Assembly (NCBI GenBank): GCA_027313705.1
Contig: DAHVDE010000008.1
Coordinates: 40,470-104,469, forward strand
DNA from: Actinomycetota bacterium
Lineage (GTDB): Bacteria; Actinomycetota; Actinomycetes; Streptosporangiales; Streptosporangiaceae
Reading direction: 5' to 3'
DNA: 64,000 bases
Position numbers and translations under genes: made by a program. Below the pieces are notes generated by a model that worked only from the letters and a program-made list of their open reading frames with translations, was not told the origin of the DNA and ran no database searches. Positions 1 through 8,650 of this stretch are shown piece by piece; position 1 is the first letter of the stretch; every line of letters begins with the position of its first letter.

Positions 1-1100
1 CGATGCTGTACCGGGTGTTCCCGCCGGAAGAACGGATCAGGGCGGCAGCGATCCTCACCGTGCCGACAACCTTCGCGCCGGCGCTCGGCCCGGTGCTCGG
101 CGGTCTGCTGACCACTGACTTGTCATGGCGCTGGATCTTCTACGTGAACCTGCCGCTCGGGGTCGCCGCCTTCTTGTTCGGCCTGCTGTTCGTGCGGGAA
201 GACCGGCAAGCTCATCCCGGCCGGTTCGACCTGCCCGGATTCCTGCTGTCCGGGATCGGTTTCGGATTGGCGATGTACGGGGTCTCAGAAGGCCCGGTCA
301 AGGGCTGGCACTCCGCCGATATCCTCGCCACGATCGCGGCCGGGGCCGTGCTGCTGGCCGCGATGGTGGTCGTGGAGCTTCGCGTCGCCGAGCCCATGGT
401 CAACTTGCGGTTGCTCGGCAACCGGCTATTCCGTGCCAGCAACGGCGTGATAGTGCTCGGCTCGATCGCTTTTCTGGGTACCTTGTACGCGATCTCGCTC
501 TACTACCAGGACGGCCGCGGGCTCAGCGCGCTCGCCTCTGGCCTGAGTACTGCCCCCGAGGCATTCGGCGTGATGGGCGGTGCGCAGCTAGCGACCCGCT
601 GGCTGTACCCGAGGTTCGGGCCACGCCGGCACATCACGGGAGGGCTGATCGGGGTAGCGATCTCGATCGGCCTGCTCGGACTTCTCGGGCCAGGCACGAG
701 CCTGTGGTGGGCGCGGCTGCTGATGCTCACCCTCGGCCTCGCGATGGCGCAGGTGTTCGTACCCGTCCAAGCGGCGGCTTTCGCCACGATCACGCCCGAG
801 GCTACCGGCCGGGCGTCCACCATGTTCAACACGGTCCGCCAGCTAGGCGGCGCGATCGGGGTCGCCATCTTGACCACCGCGATCGTTGCGATCGGGCCGG
901 TCCACATCGTCAGCCATCAACTGGTCGCCAACCTGACCGCCTACCGGATCACGTTCGCGGTGGCCGCCGCGATCGCACTGCTCGGCACGACGTGCTCGCT
1001 GGCGATCCGGGACGCAGACGCGGCGAGGACCATACGACAGCGCAAGAGCAAGCCGCCGAACCGCAGGCTACTGGACACGGCATCCGCCCTGGCCGACTGA
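1..1100 (+). CDS. MFS drug exporter, DHA2-like, 5' end missing
   Basis: C-terminal ~365 residues of a 14-helix major facilitator (EmrB/QacA type) proton-driven exporter of the inner membrane. The first visible residues already sit just before the antiporter motif C region (APALGPVLGG) and the following WRWIFYVNLPLG segment, which in this family mark helix 5 and the start of helix 6; the beginning of the gene therefore lies before base 1, and the ATG at 3 is probably internal. Many hydrophobic segments follow, ending in a basic cytoplasmic tail. The substrate cannot be inferred. The only downstream neighbour on this strand is a remnant, so it is probably the last gene of its unit. Confidence 0.85.
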   Translation, partial: MLYRVFPPEERIRAAAILTVPTTFAPALGPVLGGLLTTDLSWRWIFYVNLPLGVAAFLFGLLFVREDRQAHPGRFDLPGFLLSGIGFGLAMYGVSEGPVKGWHSADILATIAAGAVLLAAMVVVELRVAEPMVNLRLLGNRLFRASNGVIVLGSIAFLGTLYAISLYYQDGRGLSALASGLSTAPEAFGVMGGAQLATRWLYPRFGPRRHITGGLIGVAISIGLLGLLGPGTSLWWARLLMLTLGLAMAQVFVPVQAAAFATITPEATGRASTMFNTVRQLGGAIGVAILTTAIVAIGPVHIVSHQLVANLTAYRITFAVAAAIALLGTTCSLAIRDADAARTIRQRKSKPPNRRLLDTASALAD

Positions 1101-1122
1101 CCTTGCGCAGCGGCAAGCGGGC

Positions 1123-1383
1123 CTAGTGCTCCGCGCGGATGTCCGCTGACGGCGGCAGGCTGAGGTACAAGGTGACGCCCGCACCGCAGTGATCGCGGGA
1201 CGCGGCGGGCAGCCACTGCTCGTCGGCTGTGCTGAGCATCACCCTGGCCCCTTCGAGGCTGACAATCACCAGCTTGTCGTCGGAGTCGGCGGGGGTAGCG
1301 AACTCCTGAGTCCAGCCCGGCTCGCCGGTCATCGCCGCGGCCGTCCGGTATGGCTCGTCACAGGACAGGAAAACCGAAAGCAT
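1123..1383 (-). CDS. Short VOC/glyoxalase-like protein, probably truncated
   Basis: An 86-residue reading frame starting at an ATG (MLSVFLS). It carries the half-domain pattern of vicinal-oxygen-chelate proteins: a segment resembling the first beta strand, then a stretch like 'DDKLVIVSLEGARVML' and a final 'GAGVTLYLSL'. Complete VOC domains of this type are about 120 residues, so the C-terminal strand-helix part is missing; the frame stops at a TAG and I see no continuation. It is convergent with the MFS gene. It could be a pseudogene or an unusually short member. The longer ORF in the track adds an N-terminal extension with no domain-like character. Confidence 0.45.
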   Translation of the reverse strand: MLSVFLSCDEPYRTAAAMTGEPGWTQEFATPADSDDKLVIVSLEGARVMLSTADEQWLPAASRDHCGAGVTLYLSLPPSADIRAEH

Positions 1384-1529
1384 GCACCGGAGGCTACCCC
1401 TCCGACTCTGGCAACAGCCACGCCAGGGAGCGAATGCCCGGCGCGCCGGCCGGCGGTCAACCGGCCGACCGAGTTGTGCGTCTTCTCCTCGATGACGACA
1501 ACTCCCGAGGCCATTCGACATCGCAGCGA

Positions 1530-1823
1530 TCGGCTGGAAACTGCGCCGCGGCCGGGACCTACGTCACCAACGGCCACGGCAATCAGGCGTTCGTCGTCGG
1601 CCAGGTGAATGGCACCTGGCGCAAGGCAATCCAAGTTCCAGGTACCGCTGCGCTCAACACGGGCGGGTACGCGACGGTCACTTCGGTGTCGTGCCCTTCG
1701 GCCGGAAACTGCTCAGCAGGCGGGTACTACGACGGCGGCGGCGGGCTGGCGTTCGTGGTCAGCCAGGTCAACGGCACCTGGGGCAAGGCCGTCCAGGTGC
1801 CAGGCACCGCTACCGGCGGGTGA
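1530..1823 (+). pseudogene. Fragment of a secreted beta-propeller-like repeat protein
   Basis: The frame encodes about two copies of a ~47-residue repeat with the core 'SVSCPSAGNCSAGGYY...AFVVSQVNGTWGKAVQVPGTA'. Such repeats occur in long exported proteins of some actinomycetes. Here only ~100 residues survive, with no signal peptide; the first copy lacks its SVSCP start and the second ends at a TGA soon after its VPGTA end. The ORF start in the track (1350) lies in unrelated sequence. I read it as a leftover of a larger gene. Confidence 0.6.
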
Positions 1824-1923
1824 TCAACTCGGCCAGGCGCCAGAAAATTGCGCTATAGTACCATAGTTCACTCGGTTTCGATCCTTTTTCCTGACCGTTG
1901 CGCCCGACGGGAGAGTGTGGCAG

Positions 1924-2718
1924 ATGCGAAAGAGCGCGATCGCCGTTGTGCTGGTGTCCGCGAGCCTCTTGTGGTCAGGCACCCAAGCCCTGGCCATGCC
2001 GGCGACACGGGAGAAGGTTTACTTCGCGTTCATCAAGAGCCGGGTGCACGCGCATCACGGCATCGCGCTGAAGTACTCGGCCGCCGGCCTGCCGAGGGGA
2101 TCGGCGCTGTATCTGCAGCGGCAAGCCGGGACCGCGCATGCGTGGCAGCAGGTGCGGCGACTGCGCGGCCTCTCTGGCCGGGTGATTGCGCCTGGCGTTC
2201 CTCTTGGCCAGTATGCGTACCGGGTTGAGGCCAAGCGCGGTCGGCGGTCGCTGAAAGCCTCGCGGGTGCGGAAGCTCTACTCCTACGGCAGCGTGTCGAT
2301 CGGAACGCTGTGCAGCAACTCCAAGGTTGTCGACAATGCCGGCAACGGATGCCCCTATTCAGGCAGCACTCAGGTCGGCAGCCACATCTTCCAGTACAAG
2401 ATTCTGGTCAACAACAACGGCAGCTCGGTGTACCCGAACTTCTACCAGCTGATCCAGTTCCCCGCCACGACCTGCCGCTCAATCTCGATCACCTTCGGCA
2501 TGCCCGCCGATTCCTCGCAAAGCGGCGACACTGCCTACATCGAGACCGTGGAGCAGACAAAGGATCCCGCCGTCGCGAGCGCAGGCTTCGGTTCGCTCGC
2601 GACCTTCCGCGCGCAGCTTGACGGTCACCCCTGGTTCCTCGAAAACGCGGCGACCAGCACAAACGACGGGATCGCCATCAACGCGACGGCATCTTGCTAC
2701 ACGCGCTCCGGATACTGA
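1924..2718 (+). CDS. Secreted protein of unknown function
   Basis: 264 residues from ATG 1924, chosen over GTG 1915 because GGGAG sits at a normal distance before it and the protein then opens with a clean signal peptide (MRKSAIAVVLVSASLLW..TQALA, likely cut after ALA). Residues ~25-120 are rich in Arg/Lys and resemble a single Ig-like or 'wrapped' extracellular domain (KYSAAGLPRGSALYLQRQ). The C-terminal ~150 residues hold four cysteines (CSNSK, NGCPY, TTCRS, ASCYT), consistent with two disulfides in an exported beta domain. I do not recognise a family. A TATAGT box-like sequence lies near 1852. Confidence 0.75.
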   Translation: MRKSAIAVVLVSASLLWSGTQALAMPATREKVYFAFIKSRVHAHHGIALKYSAAGLPRGSALYLQRQAGTAHAWQQVRRLRGLSGRVIAPGVPLGQYAYRVEAKRGRRSLKASRVRKLYSYGSVSIGTLCSNSKVVDNAGNGCPYSGSTQVGSHIFQYKILVNNNGSSVYPNFYQLIQFPATTCRSISITFGMPADSSQSGDTAYIETVEQTKDPAVASAGFGSLATFRAQLDGHPWFLENAATSTNDGIAINATASCYTRSGY

Positions 2719-2755
2719 CCAGCGAAGCAGTCCGGCAGCCAGGGTCGCGGGCCGG

Positions 2756-4318
2756 TCAGCTGTCGGCGATTCTGCCTGGGCGCTGGCTGCCTGCGGGCTT
2801 GCCGTTGCGCCAGACGATGCTCCCGTTCACTATGACGTGGGTGATGCCGTCGGCCAGCCGGGCGGGCTGGTCATAGGTTGCGCGCTCGATGATGCCGCTC
2901 GGGCCGATGACACAGATGTCGGCGGTCTTGCCGGGGATGAGCCGGCCACGGCTGGTCAGGCCGTAGACGTCCGCGGCGTGGGCGGCGAGGTGCCTGGCGA
3001 TGCGCTGGTAACCGGTTTCCGCGCCGTGGGTTCTCAGGTAGTGCCCAGCCAGGCGGGCGAAGGCGCCGAATCCGCGCGGGTGCGGGTGCTGGCCCTGGTA
3101 AATGCCGTCGGAGCCGGCGCTGTGCCTGTCGTGGCCGGCGAGCCAGGCGAGGTGCTCTTCGGTAAGGGCCGGGCGGTCGAGGTGAGCCCCGACGTTCAGG
3201 CCGGAGGCGACCAGCAGGTCCAGTGCCCATTCACCAGGTGCCTGATGGCTGGCAGTCGCAGCCTGGGTGATGGACAGGCCGGCGAAGTGCTGGCTGCTTG
3301 CGGGCAGGCAGCCGAGGTACAAGTTGCCGAGTGCCTGCTCGGTGAAGCTGTCGCCGGCGAGCAGGGCGGCACGGGTGCCGGGGTCGCGGAGCGCCGTGAC
3401 GGTGTGCTGCGGTCCCTGGTACTGGAGTTCTGGCGGCAGGAGAAGGGTGGCCAGGATGGTGCTTGAGGTGCGGTAGGGGTACATGTCGAAGGTAAGCGGC
3501 ACGCCGGCCGCGTCGGCCGCGTCGAAGGCGGGCTGAATGCCGGCGGGCGGACCCCACAGGTGACTGGCATGGACCCGGATACCCGCCTGCCTTCCCACAG
3601 CGGTCAGTTCTGCCAGGCCCGAGGCGACGGCCGGGCCGTAGCCGCGCAGATGCGACACGTAAGGACGCCCGGCCCCGCGCAATGGCCTGGCCAGTTCGGC
3701 GATCTCGCTGGCGGCGCCGAAGCGGCTCGGCAGGTAGTCCAGGCCGCTCGACAGGCCGACCGCGCCGGCCGCAAGGGCGTCTTCGACCTGGTCGCGGGCT
3801 CGTGCAAGCTGCCAGGGGGCAAGCGGTGCCCTAGCCAGGCCCGCGAGGTTATGCCTGATCGTTCCCTGGGACGCGAGCACGGCGACGTTCTGGACGAGCC
3901 GACCGGAAACGGCGTCACGGTAACCGGCGACGGACAGGGCACAGGCCGGTTCCAGGCCGCCGTTCACGGGGCCGAAGTACCGGCTGAGATAGCGGGCGGT
4001 CGCGGCGGAGGCGCCAATCCATGACTGACCGTCCTGGCCGACAACCAGAGTCGTCACGCCCTGGGCCAGCGCTCCTTCCACGTACCCAGTGCGCAGGAGC
4101 GGCCATTCGGCGTGAGCGTGAGCGTCGATGAAACCCGGAAGCACCACGCTGCCCGGTTCCAGTTCGATGACATCGCAGTTCTCCGTGCCGACGCCAGCTC
4201 GCCCTGCATCCGGACCTGCCCAGGCAACAAGCGTGTCCTCGATGAGCAGGTCGGCGCGGACGGTCGTGGCACCGGCGCCGTCGGCAACCAGGCCGCCACG
4301 CAACAGGGTTCGCTTCAC
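2756..4318 (-). CDS. N-acyl-D-amino-acid deacylase family amidohydrolase
   Basis: 520 residues, the usual size for D-aminoacylase/dihydroorotase-type amidohydrolases, which hydrolyse N-acyl-D-amino acids or related imidic bonds in a TIM barrel with a bound metal. Visible landmarks are the N-terminal beta domain, the metal-binding GFIDAHAHAEWP (HxH) near residue 65, VTTLVVGQDGQSW, HLRGYG and HASHLWG metal-region histidines, and the C-terminal SDGIYQGQHPHPRGFG signature of this family, followed by the returning beta-sandwich segment (GKTADICVI). It stands alone on the minus strand. The exact substrate is unknown. Confidence 0.85.
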   Translation of the reverse strand: MKRTLLRGGLVADGAGATTVRADLLIEDTLVAWAGPDAGRAGVGTENCDVIELEPGSVVLPGFIDAHAHAEWPLLRTGYVEGALAQGVTTLVVGQDGQSWIGASAATARYLSRYFGPVNGGLEPACALSVAGYRDAVSGRLVQNVAVLASQGTIRHNLAGLARAPLAPWQLARARDQVEDALAAGAVGLSSGLDYLPSRFGAASEIAELARPLRGAGRPYVSHLRGYGPAVASGLAELTAVGRQAGIRVHASHLWGPPAGIQPAFDAADAAGVPLTFDMYPYRTSSTILATLLLPPELQYQGPQHTVTALRDPGTRAALLAGDSFTEQALGNLYLGCLPASSQHFAGLSITQAATASHQAPGEWALDLLVASGLNVGAHLDRPALTEEHLAWLAGHDRHSAGSDGIYQGQHPHPRGFGAFARLAGHYLRTHGAETGYQRIARHLAAHAADVYGLTSRGRLIPGKTADICVIGPSGIIERATYDQPARLADGITHVIVNGSIVWRNGKPAGSQRPGRIADS

Positions 4319-4431
4319 AGGCCCATCTTCCGCCCACCTGCGTATCGATGCAGGCAGACACGGTCATCGTGATCGCGTGCCGGTTCCGCTGCGACGACCA
4401 CTGACCTTCGCAGGCGGCCTTCGGCGCGCCG

Positions 4432-4629
4432 TCAACGCCAGCCGGGCGACGACCGCCGCTGCCGCTTGATTAGTCCGTAGACCCACGAGTCAGAGACCTC
4501 GCCGGTCACGACGCAGTCTTCCCGCAATGTCCCTTCCCGCACGAACCCGAGTTTCTCCAGCACGCGGGCACCGGCTTGCCAGCCATTTTCAGCGGCCGCC
4601 ATGCGATGCATTCCTGAGGCGGCTGCCGT
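4432..4629 (-). pseudogene. C-terminal remnant of a GNAT (RimJ/RimL-type) acetyltransferase
   Basis: Not in the ORF track. The minus-strand frame reads ..GMHRMAAAENGWQAGARVLEKLGFVREG.. then LREDCVVTGEVSDSWVYGL and a short tail to TGA. This is the typical end of RimJ/RimL-type N-acetyltransferases (helix after 'N..S..VLEKLGF.REG', then the YGL strand). A TAG lies in frame at 4630-4632, so only the last third of the ~180-residue protein remains. Confidence 0.7.
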
Positions 4630-4669
4630 CTATATATTGCACAGACGACGATCTGCTTAAGGAGCAGCA

Positions 4670-5446
4670 ATGACGAACCGGCACGTCGCCCCGCTCGGCG
4701 CTCCCTGCTGGGTTGACCTGTGGACTTCGGACGTCGAGGGGAGCCGGCACTTCTATGCCGGGCTGTTCGGCTGGCAGGCAGAGGAACAAAACGCCGACTA
4801 CGGCGGCTACTTCATGTTCACCAGGGCAGGCGTGCCGATCGCCGGGGCAATGGGCGATATGGGGGATATGCGGGCCAACGATACCTGGAAACCCTTCTTC
4901 GCGACACAAGACATCGAGCGGACCCTGAAGCTCGCCGCCGCGCATGGCGGCACGGTGCGACTCCCGGCAACGCCAATCGACGAGCTCGGCAGTCAGGCGG
5001 TGATCGCCGACCCGTCGGGGGCGGTGACCGGCATCTGGCAGCCCGGCGGGTTCCCTGGCTTCACCGCGCTGCACGAGCACGGTACCCCGAGCTTCATCGC
5101 CATCGATGTACCCGACTATCACCGCCAGGTCGCGTTCTACCGCCAGGTATTCGGCTGGGAGCCACTTGAGGAGGAAGCCGATGGTCATCACTATGCCGGC
5201 TACCTGGACCTGGAGAACAGCCGGCCAATCGCCGGCATCGGCGACGCGGTGGAGTCGCTGGCACCAGGGGAAACGCCGTCCTGGTCGGTGTTCTGGCAAT
5301 GCGACGACGTCGACGCCTCGGTCGCGAAGGTAAGCGCGCTTGGCGGGACGGTGCTCACCGACGCTGCCGATCATGGCCTCGGGCGGGTCGCCCGGGTGGC
5401 TGACCCCTCTGGCGCGCGCTTCTGGCTCTTCCGGCCGAAGGGCTAG
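4670..5446 (+). CDS. Two-domain VOC (glyoxalase-fold) protein
   Basis: 258 residues with AAGGAG eight bases before ATG 4670. It contains two tandem VOC modules: residues ~10-125 (CWVDLWTSDVEGSRHFYAGLFGW ... PSGAVTGIWQPG) and ~135-255 (SFIAIDVPDYHRQVAFYRQVFGWE ... DPSGARFWLFRPKG). This arrangement matches actinobacterial CFP32/Cfp30B-like 'hydroxylase' proteins annotated near glyoxalase/bleomycin-resistance families. Cytoplasmic; true substrate unknown. An inverted repeat CGTCT...AGACG around a TATATT sequence (4628-4648) lies just upstream and may hold the promoter. Confidence 0.85.
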   Translation: MTNRHVAPLGAPCWVDLWTSDVEGSRHFYAGLFGWQAEEQNADYGGYFMFTRAGVPIAGAMGDMGDMRANDTWKPFFATQDIERTLKLAAAHGGTVRLPATPIDELGSQAVIADPSGAVTGIWQPGGFPGFTALHEHGTPSFIAIDVPDYHRQVAFYRQVFGWEPLEEEADGHHYAGYLDLENSRPIAGIGDAVESLAPGETPSWSVFWQCDDVDASVAKVSALGGTVLTDAADHGLGRVARVADPSGARFWLFRPKG

Positions 5447-5540
5447 GGCCTAGCGCCGTGATCAAAACGTCGTTCCCGCAGGAACAATTCCGGCACGGGA
5501 ACCTGCCATGATTGGGTTGGCAAGTGAACGGGAGTGGGTC

Positions 5541-6386
5541 ATGAACGAGGAAACTGCCCTCAGCGTCCCATCGACTGTCGGCCTGCCCAGGTACTCGCCA
5601 GGTCCGCAGGTGCCCGGACCGGGCACGCTCGCCGTCGCGGTGCGCGGGTTGCGCAAGAGCTTCGGTGGCAAGGAGGCAGTGGCGGGCATCGACCTGGATG
5701 TGGCGGCCGGTTCCCTCGCCGGGCTGGTCGGGCCGAACGGGGCAGGCAAGACCACGTCGTTGTCGATGATGACCGGGCTGCTCCGGCCGGATGGCGGGGA
5801 TGTACGAGTCAACGGACTGGATGTGTGGCAGGACCCGCCTGCGGCTAAGGCGATCATCGGTGTCGTGCCTGCCGAGGTCCGGCTGTTCGAGCGGCTCAGC
5901 GGCGAGGAACTGCTTGAGTATGCCGGGCGGCTGCGCGGCATGCCGGCCAGTGAGGCGCGCTCGCGAGCCGCCCAGTTGCTTGACGTGCTTGACCTGGCCG
6001 GCGATGCCAGCCGGCTGGTCGCCGACTATTCCACCGGCATGCGCAAGAAGGCCGCGCTCGGCTGCGCGCTGATCCACAATCCCTCCGTGCTGTTCCTTGA
6101 CGAGCCGCTTGAGGGCGTGGACCCGGTGTCGGCCGACGTGATCCGCCACCTGCTGAAGCGATTCACCGAGTCCGGCTCGACCGTCCTGTTCTCCAGCCAC
6201 GTCATGGAGCTAGTGGAGCAGGTCTGCGACCACGTTTCCGTCATCGACAAGGGCAAGATCGTGATAAGCGGCACCACCGACCAGGTGCGCGGCGGCAAGA
6301 CGCTGCAGCGCGCCTTCATCGATCTGGTCGGCCCCAGGACGCGCGACGAGGAAGGGCTGTCATGGCTCGGCTCTTCGCCCGCCTGA
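5541..6386 (+). CDS. ABC transporter ATP-binding protein
   Basis: 281 residues from ATG 5541 (GGGAGTGGG just upstream; the ATG at 5508 lacks a site). A single nucleotide-binding domain: Walker A GPNGAGKTT, an ABC signature variant DYSTGMRKK in place of LSGGQ, Walker B VLFLDEPLEGVDP, and the switch histidine in LFSSHVME. It resembles NatA/CcmA-type exporters. Its last 25 bases overlap the downstream permease, so the two are translationally coupled and form one exporter. Confidence 0.93.
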   Translation: MNEETALSVPSTVGLPRYSPGPQVPGPGTLAVAVRGLRKSFGGKEAVAGIDLDVAAGSLAGLVGPNGAGKTTSLSMMTGLLRPDGGDVRVNGLDVWQDPPAAKAIIGVVPAEVRLFERLSGEELLEYAGRLRGMPASEARSRAAQLLDVLDLAGDASRLVADYSTGMRKKAALGCALIHNPSVLFLDEPLEGVDPVSADVIRHLLKRFTESGSTVLFSSHVMELVEQVCDHVSVIDKGKIVISGTTDQVRGGKTLQRAFIDLVGPRTRDEEGLSWLGSSPA

Positions 6387-7954
6387 AGCTGCGCCTGCTG
6401 CTCAATGCGCTGCGCTCGTCAAACGCAGCCAAGATCAGCTTTATCATCAGCACGGCATTCGCTGTGGCGCTCGCGGTCCTCACCTTCTTGGCGCTGGCTT
6501 CCTTCAGCGGCAAGAGCACATCGGCGGACCTGACCGCGGTCATCTTCACCGTGTTCGCGTTCGGCTGGCTGATCGCGCCGATCATGGTCTTCGGCGTGGA
6601 CGGCACACTTGACCCGGCGACGCTGGCAATGTACCCGCTGCGCACCCGCAAGCTCATCGCCGGGCTGCTGGCGGCCTCGGCTACCGGCGCCTGGCCGCTG
6701 GCCAATGTGGCCGGCCTGCTCGGGGTGACCATAGGGCTGGCACACGGCCCGCTCGGCGAGGTCGTGGCGGTGGCCGCGGTGGCCTTGCAGGTGCTGTTCT
6801 GCATCTCCTTGTCGCGATTCGTGACAACGTCCATGGCAGGCCTGCTGCGGTCGCGGCGCGGCAGGGACCTGGCCGCGTTCCTGATCGTTCCGCTCGTCGC
6901 GCTGTATGAGTTCTTCACCCAGGTGGTGCCGAAGGCGGCCGCGGCGGGCAAGATCACCACGGCGAGCTTCGCCGGGCTCGACGCATGGATGCGCTGGCTG
7001 CCGCCTGGCTTGGCGGCGCACGCGATCCAGGACGCCTCGGACGGACGGCTCGGCCTGGCTTTCCTTCGCCTGGCCTTGCTGGCTGCCGTTATCGTCGTGC
7101 TCGGCTGGCTGTGGGTCAGGTCGCTCAGCCGGGCACTGGTAACGGCCGACACCACTACCCAGGGCGCGCGGGTCCGCAGTGCCAACCTGCCGTTCGCCAG
7201 GTTCGGCTTGCGCGGCGCCGTCGCCGCCAGGTTCTGGCTCTACCAGCGCCGTGAGCCAGCCTCGCTGGTCTGCTGGGCTCTGGTCGCGGTCATCACGGCC
7301 GCTGCTTCCGCGAGTTCGGTACTCGGCAAGCAGCACCATCCTGGTGTCATCTTCTTGAGCGCGATCCTTGGTGCCGCGTTCGCCGGGGTCTTTCACGCCA
7401 ACTCGGTCGGACTTACCGGTCCTCCCTTCGTGCTTGAAGGGACGGCGCTGGCCAGGACACGCGACCTGCGCGCATATTTCTCTGGCCAGAACGTCGTGCT
7501 CAGCGTCATCGGAGCGCCGCTGATCATCGCAGTCTGCTTCGGCCTGGCAGCCACGGCCCGCCGGCCAGGACTCGGCCTCGAGGCGGCGCCTGTCGTGCTG
7601 GCTGGCCTCGGCGCTGCCCTGGGGCTGAGCAATGTGTTCACCGTGGCACTCCCCTACCCGATGGTCAGGCGAATCAGCAACCCGATGCTGACGTCCGCAC
7701 CCGGTTACAGCGCCCACCGGCTCGGCATGACTTTCGGCACCCTGGCAGGCACCGCCGTGGCGGCCGCGCCTGCCCTCGTCGCGGCGCTGCTGACTGCGGC
7801 AGATCCGCTCGCGATCCGCGTCGGAGTGCTGCTGCCGTGCTCGGCCGTCTACGGCTGCGCGCTCGCGCTGGCCGGCGCGCGGATCGCGGCGAACGCGGCG
7901 ACAGCCAAGATGCCGGAGTTGTGCCAGGTCGCCATCCGCAGCGCCATGTCCTGA
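6362..7954 (+). CDS. ABC transporter permease (multi-pass membrane protein)
   Basis: 530 residues with about a dozen hydrophobic segments in two blocks separated by a soluble loop (~residues 255-290). It overlaps the ATPase gene by 25 bases. This layout matches ABC-2-type or 'transporter permease' partners of single-ATPase exporters in actinomycetes. No substrate-specific motif is visible. It probably acts as a homodimer, being about twice the size of the usual six-helix ABC-2 permease. The large antisense ORF at 6419-8026 is a GC-bias shadow. Confidence 0.85.
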   Translation: MARLFARLKLRLLLNALRSSNAAKISFIISTAFAVALAVLTFLALASFSGKSTSADLTAVIFTVFAFGWLIAPIMVFGVDGTLDPATLAMYPLRTRKLIAGLLAASATGAWPLANVAGLLGVTIGLAHGPLGEVVAVAAVALQVLFCISLSRFVTTSMAGLLRSRRGRDLAAFLIVPLVALYEFFTQVVPKAAAAGKITTASFAGLDAWMRWLPPGLAAHAIQDASDGRLGLAFLRLALLAAVIVVLGWLWVRSLSRALVTADTTTQGARVRSANLPFARFGLRGAVAARFWLYQRREPASLVCWALVAVITAAASASSVLGKQHHPGVIFLSAILGAAFAGVFHANSVGLTGPPFVLEGTALARTRDLRAYFSGQNVVLSVIGAPLIIAVCFGLAATARRPGLGLEAAPVVLAGLGAALGLSNVFTVALPYPMVRRISNPMLTSAPGYSAHRLGMTFGTLAGTAVAAAPALVAALLTAADPLAIRVGVLLPCSAVYGCALALAGARIAANAATAKMPELCQVAIRSAMS

Positions 7955-8010
7955 GCGGGCATTAGGTACATGCGTTGCCTGACCGCACCGGATGCACGAG
8001 AATTGGCTGT

Positions 8011-8346
8011 GTGCACGACCTGACAAACTTCATCGGCAGCTATTGGTGGCTGATGTTCATCATCGGCCCGATGGCGGGCGGTGCGGTGCAGCAACACCAC
8101 GCGCGGCGGCTGAAGATCATCGAAGCCAAGGGCAAGCTGACCGAACAGCGCCAGGCCGCCCTGGCGCCATCTCCTGAACCGCAGCCCGTCTGCGGATGCA
8201 CGCATCACCTGAGCTTCCATAATCCGCATACCAGCAACTGCGCGGTCGACGACTGCCGCTGCCAGCAGTACGTCGGGCCAGAGCCGCTCGGCCACGTCTT
8301 CGCGCTGCCGCTCGTAGACCCTGACGCTATCGACTCCGGCCGCTGA
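8011..8346 (+). CDS. Small membrane-anchored protein with a Cys/His cluster
   Basis: 111 residues from GTG 8011, taken because the hydrophobic N-terminus (FIGSYWWLMFIIGPMAGGA) then begins at residue 5. One membrane helix is followed by a charged helix (RRLKIIEAKGKLTEQ), a Pro-rich linker, and a cluster CGCTHHLSFHNPHTSNC..DDCRCQQY with five Cys and four His that looks like a metal (zinc) site. Similar short proteins are widespread but uncharacterised in actinomycetes. It follows the ABC permease by 56 bases but may be independent. Confidence 0.65.
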   Translation: MHDLTNFIGSYWWLMFIIGPMAGGAVQQHHARRLKIIEAKGKLTEQRQAALAPSPEPQPVCGCTHHLSFHNPHTSNCAVDDCRCQQYVGPEPLGHVFALPLVDPDAIDSGR

Positions 8347-8432
8347 GGCAGCGTCCCGGCCCGGCGCCGCGCGCGGACGTGGCATGAAAGCGGTCCCGGC
8401 GCCAAGCGAACCCGGACGCTATCGACGCCGGC
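8323..8432 (+). repeat. Short direct repeat, 18 bp with one mismatch
   Basis: GACGCTATCGACTCCGGC at about 8323 recurs as GACGCTATCGACGCCGGC at about 8415. The first copy lies in the 3' end of the small Cys/His protein gene, the second just after it. A small duplication is the simplest reading. Confidence 0.5.
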
Positions 8433-8487
8433 AACGCGCGCCTGGCCTGCGTCAGCCGGGTGAACCCGCATGCATGCAGGTAGATAG

Positions 8488-8515
8488 TTGACAAGAGTAC
8501 CATTGATTCTTTAAT
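8488..8515 (+). promoter_or_regulatory. Predicted vegetative promoter for the WrbA-like gene
   Basis: TTGACA (8488-8493), a 16-base spacer and TTTAAT (8510-8515; five of six matches to TATAAT) stand in an AT-rich island in otherwise GC-rich DNA, about 135 bases before the ATG at 8651. The long leader implied is unusual and could hold regulation. Confidence 0.5.
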
Positions 8516-8650
8516 GTTGTTCATTGAACCATCTCCTAGAGAACTGGCCAAGCTGACCGGAGGGAACGCCGCTCAGCGCACGTCGCACTGAGCGGAAGCC
8601 ATGCCAGATCCTGGCTGCACCCTGCCCGTCAGTCCGTGAGGAGAGCGCAG

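Noticed and set aside
2618-3466. 282-codon plus-strand ORF
   Set aside because: Antisense to the D-aminoacylase gene; no domain features.
6419-8026. 535-codon minus-strand ORF
   Set aside because: Antisense to the ABC permease, with Gln/Arg/His-rich composition typical of a shadow frame.
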